64,000 bases of DNA from Alteriqipengyuania flavescens (GTDB taxonomy: Bacteria > Pseudomonadota > Alphaproteobacteria > Sphingomonadales > Sphingomonadaceae), in the NCBI RefSeq assembly GCF_030406725.1, contig NZ_CP129107.1, positions 1,488,001 to 1,552,000 on the forward strand, written 5' to 3'. Of the stretch, positions 24,108-35,098 are shown one piece after another. The translations under genes and the position numbers were made by a program. The notes beneath the pieces were generated by a model that worked only from the letters and a program-made list of their open reading frames with translations, was not told the origin of the DNA and made no database searches. How positions within the stretch are numbered: the first letter of the stretch is position 1; each line of letters opens with the position of its first letter.

Positions 24108-26867
24108 TCAGCCGTGGGCGCCGAACTGGTGGGCGATGGTCGCGCCGAGGCGCAGGACCAGCGCATGGGCACGCTCCAGCGGGTCGATATACTGCTGGCG
24201 GATCGCGCTGTAACCTTCGCCGTCGCCGTCGGGATAGCCGGTCGGCGCGTCGACGCTGAAATCGTCCAGTTGCGGGAAGCTGGTCGGGAAGGCGCGATTG
24301 AGCTGCGCCAGCGCGTCGTCGATTCTGAGCGAGAAGACCATTTCCAGCACGTCGTCGCGCGCGACATCGTTGGCGCGGCTGAAGGCCGGCACGGAAATGG
24401 CTTTCAGGAACATGTGCTGGATCAATGCCAGGCGCAGGGCCTGCGCGGCGCCGATCACGCGGCGCTTGAATTCGCGATTGGGCGCGGGCTCCGCTTCGGG
24501 CAGCAGGTCGAGCAGGCGGTGGAATTTCAGCGCATCGACGCGCAAGCGCGAGGCAAGCTGGCGGAACAGCGACGATCGCTCGTCCCCGGCAAGGTATTCG
24601 GCGAGGTCCTCGCACGCCTGCGACAAGTGGGTTTCGGTGCCGCGATAGGGCCGGCTGGCCCAGTATGCGGCGTTGAACAGCTCGCCGTGCGCGGCCACCG
24701 TCTTGATGCTGGCAAGCGCGTTGGACGCGCGGGCAAGCGCAATGGCCTGCCGCCCGCGCTCGCTGTTCGCGATCAGCTGGGCGATGTCTTCCTCAACCCC
24801 GTCTGCCGCGGTGCCGATGCCGGCCACCACGTTGACCGGGTAGCCGAGTTGCTGAAGGATCGCGTTATGCGGGATGGCGCGGATCTGGCGCAGGCTCATG
24901 TCGCGCTCTGCCGCGAGGTCGGACTGGCGGCGGCTCACCCGGCTGCCGGTGGAATTGAGCAGGCCGAGGCCGAAGGCGGTGATGCTGCGCGAATAGGCCC
25001 GGCTTTCCAGATAGTCGTGCTGCGCATCGCGGATGGCGCGGTAGAAATCGAGGCTGAGGTCGGTGCGGGTGTAGAAGGGATCGTCGTTTTCGCCGCTCAC
25101 CTCCGGCGTCTCGGCGAGGATGGTGCCGAGCGTGGCCAGCGCCAGCTCCGGCGTGGCGAAATAGAGATAGCCGTCGCCGCCCTGGAAGCTGGCTTCGGCT
25201 TCCACAGCGATGCCGCGCCGGGCGAAGCGGCTGCGCGCCCAGGTGCTGAGCGGCCAGGTCAGCCGGTCGGCGAACCCGTCGGGATGCGCGCCGCGGCCCA
25301 TGCTTTCGCCGTGGGTGTTGAAGATCAGCGCGGCGCAGTCCGTCAGGCCGTTGTCGGCCATGGCGGAGGCCATGCGGCCTTGCAGCCGCTCGATGGCGAG
25401 GCTGGCGGGGATCTGCCCGACGAAGCGGCCGGCGTCGGAAAAGCCGGTCTGGATGCAGACCCGCCCGCGCGCCTTGGCGTAGGACTGGAAGGCCGGCTCC
25501 GCCAGCAGCGCGTCGAGGAAGCGGCCGCCGTGTTCCAGCGCGCTCTCGGTCTCGAACAGGGGCGACACATCGACCTTGTCAGCGATGCCGAACAGCTTCG
25601 CGAAGTAGAGCGCGGCGAGCACCGTGGCGGGCTGTTCGCATTCGGCGATCAGCATGCGGATCGGCGCGTCGGCGTCGATGTGCCTCAGGATCTGCGCCAT
25701 CACCAGGAACTGGCGGATGGCGGTGCTGCTCTCGATGGCGACGGCGGCGAAGTTGCTGTCGAGCGGACGGACCGCGTCCAGCTTTTCGCGCAGGCGGACG
25801 AGGGCGAGGCGGCTCGACAAGTCGAGCATGCCGTCGGGGTCGATCCGGCGGCGGATCGCATTGCCGAGCTGACTGGCGTTGACGCGGAAATGCACCCAGC
25901 CGCAGCCGAGCCCGTCGGCGCGCATCGCGGCGGCGAGAGTCTTCAGCGCGACCGCATCGGCGCCATCGGCGCGCGCGTCGTTCTCGAGTTGCTCGACGAG
26001 GGGGGTGAGCGAGACCAGCTTGTCGGGATCGTCCGCGCTCAGCGCGTTGGCCGCGGCGCTCAGCGTCTCGGGGTCGGAGAATTCGCCGCGGAACGTGTCG
26101 GCATGGCCCTGCGCTGCCGTGGCTGCACGGCGGAGCGTATCCACCAGCTCGTGGCCCGCGTCGATCCCTGCCAGCCGGTCGGCATAGGCGGCCAGTCGTG
26201 CGGCCTTTTCCGTCAGGCGGAAGCCGATGGAGGTGTTCCAGCCGATGTCGGTCCGCCCGTCCATGTCGTAACCGACCCAGCTGGCGAAGCGGAACGGCAT
26301 GGGGGCAAGATCGTGCCAGCGGTCCGGCCATGCGGCCTTCGCGCTTTCGAGCGCGGCGGCGACGATGGTATCGCGCGCCTGCGCCCCGTTGGCGATGGCG
26401 CGCATGGCCCGCTCGTGTTCGTACACCAGCGTGACAGGGCGGCGCTCCGGATCGGCGTCGATCTGTGCGTCGGCCGTGCCGTCACCCGTTGCGGCAGCGG
26501 CGATGGCATCGGTCTGGTCGGCGGTGAGCAGGAACGTGGGGTGGGCGGTGAACACGGCGTGGAGGGCAGGGCGCTGCCAGCGCGCGGCATAATCTTCGAA
26601 ATCGCCCGATGCCTCCACCAACTCGCCCAGCCGCGCGTCATTGCGCGCGGGCGCGATGACGCGTTGCAGGCGCCGCGCGCGGCTGCCCATGGCTTCGGCT
26701 TCCAGTTCCTCGACGATCGCCTCGAACCCGTCCAAGTCGATGTCCCCGCCTTCCAGCATGCGGGAGAGGTCGAGCCCGGTTTGGAACACCGGGTTGAACA
26801 GCGGGGTTTCCGCCGTCCGCCCGTGGAGATTGGCAAGGTGGGTGGTCAGCGTGTCGAGCGTCCTCAT
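24108..26867 (-). CDS. divergent phosphoenolpyruvate carboxylase-like protein
   Basis: A 919-residue protein of PEPC length and overall plan, last in the Entner-Doudoroff operon and overlapping eda by 4 bp (ATGA). Retained features: VFTAHPTF (catalytic His region), PLFETESALEHGG (metal Glu), TGFSDAGRFVG (metal Asp), and a C-terminal TGSRVSRRQS ... SLRQIRAIPHNAI with the two expected arginines. Altered features: the usual TAHPTE is TAHPTF. The GYSDS-x-KD motif has lost its lysine. The glycine-rich FHGRGGS-x-GRGG loop is shorter and reads NTHGESMGRGAHP, losing the first arginine. The canonical enzyme makes oxaloacetate from PEP and bicarbonate. Activity is plausible from the operon, which ends in pyruvate and PEP production, but not certain; hence no gene symbol. 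Confidence 0.75.
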   Translation of the reverse strand: MRTLDTLTTHLANLHGRTAETPLFNPVFQTGLDLSRMLEGGDIDLDGFEAIVEELEAEAMGSRARRLQRVIAPARNDARLGELVEASGDFEDYAARWQRPALHAVFTAHPTFLLTADQTDAIAAAATGDGTADAQIDADPERRPVTLVYEHERAMRAIANGAQARDTIVAAALESAKAAWPDRWHDLAPMPFRFASWVGYDMDGRTDIGWNTSIGFRLTEKAARLAAYADRLAGIDAGHELVDTLRRAATAAQGHADTFRGEFSDPETLSAAANALSADDPDKLVSLTPLVEQLENDARADGADAVALKTLAAAMRADGLGCGWVHFRVNASQLGNAIRRRIDPDGMLDLSSRLALVRLREKLDAVRPLDSNFAAVAIESSTAIRQFLVMAQILRHIDADAPIRMLIAECEQPATVLAALYFAKLFGIADKVDVSPLFETESALEHGGRFLDALLAEPAFQSYAKARGRVCIQTGFSDAGRFVGQIPASLAIERLQGRMASAMADNGLTDCAALIFNTHGESMGRGAHPDGFADRLTWPLSTWARSRFARRGIAVEAEASFQGGDGYLYFATPELALATLGTILAETPEVSGENDDPFYTRTDLSLDFYRAIRDAQHDYLESRAYSRSITAFGLGLLNSTGSRVSRRQSDLAAERDMSLRQIRAIPHNAILQQLGYPVNVVAGIGTAADGVEEDIAQLIANSERGRQAIALARASNALASIKTVAAHGELFNAAYWASRPYRGTETHLSQACEDLAEYLAGDERSSLFRQLASRLRVDALKFHRLLDLLPEAEPAPNREFKRRVIGAAQALRLALIQHMFLKAISVPAFSRANDVARDDVLEMVFSLRIDDALAQLNRAFPTSFPQLDDFSVDAPTGYPDGDGEGYSAIRQQYIDPLERAHALVLRLGATIAHQFGAHG

Positions 26868-27490
26868 GCGGCGCCTCCGCTCCCCAGCAAGCTGGCCTTG
26901 CGCGCGGCCTCCTCGATGGCGGCGTAATCGGTGCCGCCGCGCGGGGCGACCCAGCTGCCGCCCACGCACAGCACCGGATCGATAGCGAGCCAGTCGGCCG
27001 CGGTCTCTTCCGAAATGCCGCCGGTGGGGCAGAACTTCGCTTCGTGGAACGGGGCGGCCAGCGCCTTCAGTGCCGGGCGGCCACCGGCAGCTTCCGCGGG
27101 GAAGAACTTGAAGTGCGACAGGCCCAGGTCCATCCCGCGCATGATGTCGCCGGCCGTCGCGATGCCGGGCAGGAAGGGGATGCCGTCGCGGGCGATGGTC
27201 TTGGCGAGGCTTTCGGTAAGACCCGGGCTGACGATAAATTCGGAGCCTGCCTCGCGCGCGGCGTGGTAGGTTTCCGGCCCGGTCACCGTGCCCGCGCCCA
27301 CGATCGCGCCGTCCACGTCCTTCATCGCGCGGATCGCATCGAGCGCGGCGGGGGTGCGCAGGGTCACTTCCAGCACTTTCAGCCCGCCGGCGACCAGCGC
27401 TTCGGCCAGCGGTCGCGCCTGGCTGACGTCGTCGATCACGATCACCGGGATGACCGGCGCGGTCTGCATGATGGCGGCGATATCGCTCAT
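26864..27490 (-). CDS. eda: 2-dehydro-3-deoxy-phosphogluconate (KDPG) aldolase
   Basis: A 208-residue class I aldolase that splits KDPG into pyruvate and glyceraldehyde 3-phosphate, the last step of the Entner-Doudoroff pathway. Motifs: PVIPVIVIDD, LKVLEVTLRTPAALDAI with the catalytic glutamate (about residue 41), GAGTVTGPE, FIVSPGLTESL, and the Schiff-base lysine in HFKFFPAEAAGG (about residue 128). PTGGISEETAADWL binds phosphate. Length fits the family. It overlaps glk upstream and the PEPC-like gene downstream by 4 bp each. Confidence 0.96.
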   Translation of the reverse strand: MSDIAAIMQTAPVIPVIVIDDVSQARPLAEALVAGGLKVLEVTLRTPAALDAIRAMKDVDGAIVGAGTVTGPETYHAAREAGSEFIVSPGLTESLAKTIARDGIPFLPGIATAGDIMRGMDLGLSHFKFFPAEAAGGRPALKALAAPFHEAKFCPTGGISEETAADWLAIDPVLCVGGSWVAPRGGTDYAAIEEAARKASLLGSGGAA

Positions 27491-28475
27491 TCGGGATGCT
27501 CCGTGGCAAAGGCTGCGGCAGCGCCGAACAGGCCGGGCTGCGGGTGGGTGATGAGTTTGACAGGGATGGTGCCCATCAGGCTTTCGAAGCGCCCCTTGGC
27601 GCGGAACCGTTCGGCAAATCCCGATTTCAGCAGCGTGTCGCGGATGCGATAGCCGAGGCCGCCGGCGATCACGACGCCGCCGAAGCCGCCCTGCGCCAGC
27701 GCGATGTCGCCCGCCACGCTGCCGAGCGAGAGGCAGAAGCGGTCGACTGCGGCGGCCGCAACGCTGTCGCCCACTTCCATGCCGCGCGTCCAGATTGCCA
27801 CATCGTCTTCCTGGCGGGTCGGCTTGCCCTCCATTTCCGCGAGCGTCTGATAGATGTCGACGATGGCGGGGCCGGAGACGACCCGCTCGGCGGAAACGCG
27901 ATTGTGGCGCTTGCGCAGCCGGGCGAGGATCGCGTCCTCGATCAGGTCGAGCGGCGCGAAATCGATATGGCCGCCCTCGGTCGCCTGCACGCGGTAGCCG
28001 CCTTCACCGTTGCGGTAGAGATGCGCCACGCCGAGGCCGGTACCGGGGCCGAGCACGCTGATCGTGCCTTCTTCGGCAAGCGGCTGTTCCGGCCCGGTCA
28101 GGTGGATGAAATGCTCTTCCCCCGCCCGCGCGACCGCATGGCCGACCGCGCCGAAATCGTTGACGATGGTATAGGCGTCGACGTCCAGCTTTTCCTTCAC
28201 CAGCGCCGGGCGGATGATCCACGGGTTGTTGGTGAATTTGATCACCCTGTTTGGATCATTGGGCCCGCCCACTGGCCCGGCGATGGCGATGGAAACGTTG
28301 CGCGGCAGCGTGCCGCCCTTGCGCTCGCGGAAATCCTCCCACGCGGTCTGGAAGCTGGCGTGATCGACCGTGTGGAGCGTTTCCGGCTCGCCCAGTTCGA
28401 TGGTGCCGTCATCCGCCAGCGTGGCGATGGCGAAACGGGCGTGGGTGCCGCCGATATCGACGGAAACCAGCTGTC

Positions 28476-28479
<4 letters not shown>
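27487..28479 (-). CDS. glk: glucokinase
   Basis: A 330-residue cytosolic kinase of the bacterial Glk family, which makes glucose 6-phosphate with ATP. Motifs: [16 protein letters not shown] (phosphate 1), [45 protein letters not shown] (catalytic D), [25 protein letters not shown], and [17 protein letters not shown] (adenosine site). It sits between edd and eda with 4-bp overlaps at both ends, so glucose entry by kinase rather than PTS is built into the operon. Confidence 0.95.
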
Positions 28480-30279
<1,800 letters not shown>

Positions 30280-30287
<8 letters not shown>

Positions 30288-31749
30288 TCCAGCTTACTCC
30301 TCCGCGTTCGGCTAGGGCGACCGCCGCGCTCGGCCCCCACGAACCGGCGGTGTAGGTCTTGGGGCTCTCGCCGCTGTCGGCCCACAGGGCGCGGATCGCG
30401 TCGATCCATTCCCACTGGGCTTCCACCTCGTCGCGCCGGACGAACAGCGTCTGGTCGCCGTGGATCAGGTCGAGCAGCAGGCGCTCGTAAGCGATCCGGC
30501 GGGTCTTTTCGCTGAAGGCATCGGGCATGGCGATGTCGAGCGGGACGGGCCGCAGCCGCACGCCTTCGCTGGCAAGGCCGGGCACCTTGGCCATCACCTG
30601 CAGGCTGATGTTCTCTTCCGGCTGGATACCGATCAGCAGACGGTTGGGTTCGGTGCGCGCGCCGCGGCCTTCGAAGATCGAATGCGGGATGCAGCGGAAC
30701 TGGACGAGGATTTCCGTGCGCCGCTTGGGCAGGCGCTTGCCGTGGCGCAGGTAGAACGGCACGCCCTTCCAGCGCCAGTTGTCGACATGGGCCTTGATGG
30801 CGACGAAGGTTTCGGTGTCGCTGTCCTTGCCAAGCTCCTCGTCGTAACCTGGCACGGCCTCGCCGCCCACGGCGCCGGCGCGGTACTGGCCGCGCACGGT
30901 CTCGCTTTCCTCCACGCGGCGCAACGCGCGCAGGACCTTGACCTTCTCGTCACGCACGGCGGTGGAATCGAAGCTGCTCGGCGGCTCCATCGCCACCAGC
31001 GCCAGCAGCTGCAGCATGTGGTTCTGCACCATGTCGCGCAGCGCGCCGGCATCGTCGTAGAATGCGACGCGGCCTTCCAGCCCGACCGTCTCCGCCACGG
31101 TGATCTGCACGTGGTCGATATGTTCGGCGTTCCACAGCGGTTCGAACATGATGTTGGCGAACCGCAGGGCGAGCAGGTTCTGCACCGTCTCCTTGCCCAG
31201 GTAATGGTCGATGCGGAAAATGCGCCGTTCGGGGAAGGCCGCGGCGACCGCGTCGTTGATCTCGCAGCTCGAGGCGAGATCCGTGCCGAGCGGTTTTTCC
31301 AGCGCGATACGGCTGTTGCCGCCAAAGCCGGAACCCGTCAATCTGACGCGTTCGAGGCCCGAGATTGTCGGTTCGAACAGGCTCGGCGCGGTGGAGAGGA
31401 AGATGGCGAGGCCGCGCGCGGGCTCTCCCACAACCTTCGCCAGATCGTCGTATCCCTCGGGCGTCAGCGCATCGACGGGGACGTATTCGATCCGGTTGAG
31501 GAAGGTCGCCAGGCTGCCGCGGCGCCCGGCGGGCAGGAACTTCTCGATCGCCTCGCGCGCGAAGTTGCGGAAGCCCTGCGTGTCGTGCTCGCTGCGCGCG
31601 GTGCAGACGATCCTGAGGTCGTCGGCCAGCAATCCGTCGGCGTCGAGCGCGCAGAGCGAGGGCAGCAACATGCGCTGCGACAGGTCGCCCGTGGCACCGA
31701 ACAGCAGCAGGCGGTCGGCGGCAAAAGGCTCGGTCTCGTTGGTAACGAT
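30280..31749 (-). CDS. zwf: glucose-6-phosphate dehydrogenase, non-canonical start
   Basis: A 489-residue enzyme, first gene of the Entner-Doudoroff operon, oxidising glucose 6-phosphate to 6-phosphogluconolactone. The substrate motif [15 protein letters not shown], the [15 protein letters not shown] segment and the C-terminal WEWIDAI region are intact. The cofactor-binding motif [14 protein letters not shown] precedes the first in-frame ATG (31671), so translation must begin upstream of that ATG. The open frame upstream contains no ATG, GTG or TTG before a stop. The best candidate is ATC at 31749, 8 bp behind an AAGGGAG ribosome-binding site, giving [19 protein letters not shown] rare AUC start, a sequencing error, or a CTG start are all possible; the end point of the coding region is certain, the start is not. 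Confidence 0.9.
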
Positions 31750-31869
31750 CGCGGTGTCTCCCTTGTTTGCCCGTTTACCCTCCGGGCCCGTTCATCCAAG
31801 CCGAGCGGCGGCGCACACGCAAGCACGCCCGCCCGAAACGGATACGTATTCAGCGCGGGCGCGTATCCC

Positions 31870-32661
31870 TCAGGCGGAGCATTTCACGTTCTGGCGCACC
31901 ATCCGCGATGCGCCGAAGCTGGTGAGGAAGCTGACATCCGCCGCATCGCGGCCGACGCCGATCTTCACCGTGTCCGACGGGGTCGCCATGCCGGTCGCAT
32001 CGACGATCTGCCAGGTCCCGCCTTCGCCATCGCTATCCGCCAGGAACACCTCGGCCACGGCGTGGAAATCGGGCGGCTCCACCCCGGGGGCGAAGCAGCT
32101 GACATAGCGTGCGGGGATGCCCGCCGCGCGGGCCAGCGAGACGATCACGTGGCTGTAATCGCGGCACACGCCCTGGCGCGAAACGAAGGTGTCGAGCGCG
32201 CCGGTATCGCCGTTGCTGGAGCCCGGGACATAGGAAAACTCCGCCTCCACCCAGTCGCGCATGGCAATGATCTTGGCGCCGCCCTCATGCCGTCCGAAGC
32301 GTTCGGTGACGAAGTTCTGGAACTTGTCCGCGGGGCAATAGCGCGAATCCATCAGGTACTGCACCGCCTCGCCCGGCAGGTCGTGCGGCTCCAGCCGGCC
32401 CAGCGTGGCGAGGTCGGGCAGGTGCCGCTCCACCTCGACGGAGACCTTGTAGTCGACCTCCACCAGCCCCTCGGCCCGCAGCCATATCCGCTCGCCGATA
32501 GCGTCCTCGGCGGAAACCCGCGCGAAATGCTCGGTCCTGGTGACCCAAGTGTCGGTTTCGACCAGCCGCTGCTCCGGCAACAGCGCCGCCTCGAACTGCA
32601 GAAGTACGTCGGTGGGCTGGTCCAGTTCGAAAGCGAAGGACACGTCGATGTTCACGGGCAT
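31870..32661 (-). CDS. transglutaminase-like cysteine peptidase-fold protein
   Basis: A 263-residue protein with an N-terminal beta-rich bacterial transglutaminase-associated domain and a transglutaminase-like core. The triad is visible: cysteine in SRQGVCRDYSHVIVSLARAA, histidine in PPDFHAVAEVFLAD, and aspartate in WQIVDATGMATPSDTV. ADKFQNFVTERFG precedes the core, as is usual. There is no signal peptide, so it is probably cytosolic. Members act as proteases or amide-bond hydrolases; the substrate is unknown. It lies about 120 bp upstream of zwf on the same strand. Confidence 0.88.
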   Translation of the reverse strand: MPVNIDVSFAFELDQPTDVLLQFEAALLPEQRLVETDTWVTRTEHFARVSAEDAIGERIWLRAEGLVEVDYKVSVEVERHLPDLATLGRLEPHDLPGEAVQYLMDSRYCPADKFQNFVTERFGRHEGGAKIIAMRDWVEAEFSYVPGSSNGDTGALDTFVSRQGVCRDYSHVIVSLARAAGIPARYVSCFAPGVEPPDFHAVAEVFLADSDGEGGTWQIVDATGMATPSDTVKIGVGRDAADVSFLTSFGASRMVRQNVKCSA

Positions 32662-32757
32662 GAAGAGTGAACGCGGCGGGCCCCGCTATGGTTTCGGAAT
32701 AGTTGGAAACGAACGAAGCCGAGCCCGCTTGGCCCCCGATTTGCCGCCCGCGTGGCT

Positions 32758-34860
32758 TCAGAACGAAATCGACATCGATGCCTTCACGGTCCGCGGCGCG
32801 CCTTGCAGCAACGCTGGGTTGAACGCGTCGAACGCGCTCGCCCAGTAGGCTTCGTCGGTGACGTTATCAACCGTCAGCCGCAGCGTGACCGGCAAATCGC
32901 CCGCGGCAAACACGTAGCGTGCGCCGAGGTCCAGCACGGTCCAGCTGTCGAGCTGGAGCGTGTTGGCGGCATTCGCCTGCTGCTCGCCGGTATGCGTCAC
33001 CCGCCCGTTGAGTGTCAGGCCCGGAGCGAAACCCACGTCCCATTCGACATTGGCGTTGGCGGCGAACTCGGGAACGCCGGGCGCTTCCATTCCCGTGCCC
33101 AGTTCCGCATCCGCAAAGGCCAGGCCGGTGATGACGCGCAGGCCGGGCGCGACCTCACCGTTCAAAGTGACTTCAACGCCCTGGTTTCGCTGGTCTCCCA
33201 GATACGCAAAACGCGTGCCGCCTGTGCCGTCGGGCTCGAAGCCTTCGCCCGGCCGCTCGATCCGGTAGAGTGCCAGCGTGGCGAACACCGACGGGTCGAA
33301 ATAGAACTTGCCGCCCACTTCGTACTGCGTGCTCATGCGCGGGGCCAGCACTTCGCCGGGATTGGATATCTGCGGATCGAGCGGCGCAACCGCGCCTTCC
33401 TGCAGCGCCTCGATGTAATTGGCATAGAGCGACAAGCCATCGACCGGCTTTGCCACCAGGCCGACGACCGGGGTAACGGCATGCTCGCTGTATTCGGTAT
33501 CGAGCCCGCCGCCGAAATAGCTGAAGCGTTCGATATCGATGCTCTGCCAGCGCGCACCTGCGGTCAGCAGAATGCGGTCGTCCCACAGGCCGATCGTGTC
33601 GGAAGCGAAGAGGCTGCCGAGCTGCTTTTCGGTGATCGGAAAGGGGTCTTCCAGATCCCCTCCGACAAAGGCAGTCGGCTGGGGCGCGACCTGATCCGGG
33701 TTGTAGAGATTGGTCTCGAACGGCTGGAAAAAGTCGTAGGCGGTGCGGTCCTGCTGCCAGTTCATGTTGCCGCCCACGTTGAAAGTGTGTGTCACCGCGC
33801 CAGTGGCGAAGTTGCCCCGCAAGCCCGCCTCGAGCGCTTCGGCGTCCTGTTCGAATGGAATGAAATTGTGAAAGCCGCTGGTGGCCTCACCCGTCTCGGC
33901 ATCGCTCACCTGCAGGCCGCCATAAATGCCTTCCTCGTTGCCGCGCCGCGCGCCTGCCCGGGCGTAAAGCAGCATATCGGGGGTCACGTCGTATTCCACG
34001 CTCAGCGTGCCGAAGATGTCCTCGAGCTCGGTGAACGTGTAATCCTGCGCGTAGTTGGCGCTGGCATCGGGCACGGCGGGGATGGCATCGGCCAGCAGCG
34101 TGACCTTGGGCCGCAACCCGTCCACGCGCACTTCCTGATAGGCGAGGTCCAGCGCGGCGCGGAACGCCCCGCCATCGTAATCCAGCGCGCCGCCAAGCAC
34201 CTGCGCACGGCGATCCTCGCGGTCGATGGCGACTTCGCCGTCGCGATAGGCGCCGTTCACGCGCACGCCCCATTCGCGGCCCTGCCCGAAGCGGCGCGAT
34301 ACGTCGAAACTACCGCCGATATGCCCGTCGCCCACGAAGGTGGCGGTGGCGCGCGCGCTATCGTCTTCGGCGCGCTTGAGCAGCAGGTTCACGCTGCCCC
34401 CCAGGCCCGATCCGCCCGGCGCGGCGCCATTCAGGAAAGCGCTCGACCCGTTCAGCACCTGCACCTGTTCGAACAGTTCGGGCGCGATCAGCTGGCGCGG
34501 GGCGATGCCGTAGAGGCCATTCACGCCGATATCGTCGCCGAACAGCGAGAAGCCGCGGATCACGAATTGCTCCGCCGCATTGCCGAAGCCGTAAGTGGTG
34601 CGGACCGTGGGGTCGTTTTCCAGCACCTCGCCGATGGTCAGCGGCTGCTGGTTGTAGATCAGCGTCTCGTCGAAGCTGCGGATGTTGAACGGCAGGTCTT
34701 CGGCCGGGACATCGCCCAGCACGCCTGCCTCGCCGCCGTTGACGACTTCGGTGGCATTGTTGCGCTGTGCCGTCACCACGATGGTGTCGATGTCCTGTGC
34801 CGCAGCGGGCGTCGCCAGCGCGATGGCGGAAAGGGAGCAGGCGAAAAGGGTCTTGTTCAT
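32758..34860 (-). CDS. TonB-dependent siderophore receptor
   Basis: A 700-residue outer-membrane receptor. The ATG 34860 start gives a signal peptide (MNKTLFACSLSAIALATPAA). A TonB-box region IDTIVVTAQR and a plug domain follow: QQPLTIGEVLENDPTVRTTY, FVIRGFSLFGDDIGVNGLYG, QVQVLNGSSAFLNGAAPGGS and GLGGSVNLLLKRAE. The 22-strand barrel ends in the aromatic C-terminal signature TVKASMSISF. The plug type matches ferric hydroxamate/siderophore receptors. It is downstream of a PepSY membrane protein and a 66-residue membrane protein; this arrangement is common for receptors paired with a membrane ferric-siderophore reductase. Likely Fur-controlled through the boxes near 36.3 kb. Confidence 0.93.
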   Translation of the reverse strand: MNKTLFACSLSAIALATPAAAQDIDTIVVTAQRNNATEVVNGGEAGVLGDVPAEDLPFNIRSFDETLIYNQQPLTIGEVLENDPTVRTTYGFGNAAEQFVIRGFSLFGDDIGVNGLYGIAPRQLIAPELFEQVQVLNGSSAFLNGAAPGGSGLGGSVNLLLKRAEDDSARATATFVGDGHIGGSFDVSRRFGQGREWGVRVNGAYRDGEVAIDREDRRAQVLGGALDYDGGAFRAALDLAYQEVRVDGLRPKVTLLADAIPAVPDASANYAQDYTFTELEDIFGTLSVEYDVTPDMLLYARAGARRGNEEGIYGGLQVSDAETGEATSGFHNFIPFEQDAEALEAGLRGNFATGAVTHTFNVGGNMNWQQDRTAYDFFQPFETNLYNPDQVAPQPTAFVGGDLEDPFPITEKQLGSLFASDTIGLWDDRILLTAGARWQSIDIERFSYFGGGLDTEYSEHAVTPVVGLVAKPVDGLSLYANYIEALQEGAVAPLDPQISNPGEVLAPRMSTQYEVGGKFYFDPSVFATLALYRIERPGEGFEPDGTGGTRFAYLGDQRNQGVEVTLNGEVAPGLRVITGLAFADAELGTGMEAPGVPEFAANANVEWDVGFAPGLTLNGRVTHTGEQQANAANTLQLDSWTVLDLGARYVFAAGDLPVTLRLTVDNVTDEAYWASAFDAFNPALLQGAPRTVKASMSISF

Positions 34861-34897
34861 CGAAAATCCTGGCAATCTGGAGAAAGTGGAAAGGAGC

Positions 34898-35098
34898 TCA
34901 GCTGCGCCGCAGCCATGCGATGGTCAGCGCGAGAAGGGGGAGGGCGAGGAGCGCCCAGGCAAGGGCATCGCGCGCGCCGTCGCCGGTCAGGCCGACGACT
35001 AGGCCGACAATAGTGGCGACAAGCAGCGCTGCCGGAATAGCGAAGACCCCGGCGAGCGATGCGCGTTTCAGGCGGCGATGGCGGGCGGGCGGTATCAT
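34898..35098 (-). CDS. small two-helix membrane protein of the iron operon
   Basis: A 66-residue protein starting at ATG 35098, overlapping the stop of the PepSY gene (ATGA). It has a basic N-terminus (RHRRLKRA), two hydrophobic helices (ASLAGVFAIPAALLVATIVG and DALAWALLALPLLALTIAWL) and a basic end (RRS). It lies between the PepSY protein and the TonB receptor. The position suggests an accessory role in iron uptake, but its function is unknown. Confidence 0.72.
   Translation of the reverse strand: MIPPARHRRLKRASLAGVFAIPAALLVATIVGLVVGLTGDGARDALAWALLALPLLALTIAWLRRS

Noticed and set aside
24114-26927. Long open frame opposite the PEPC-like gene
   Set aside because: A 900-codon antisense frame is expected in GC-rich coding DNA with strong third-position bias. 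It shows no domain and overlaps recognised genes entirely.
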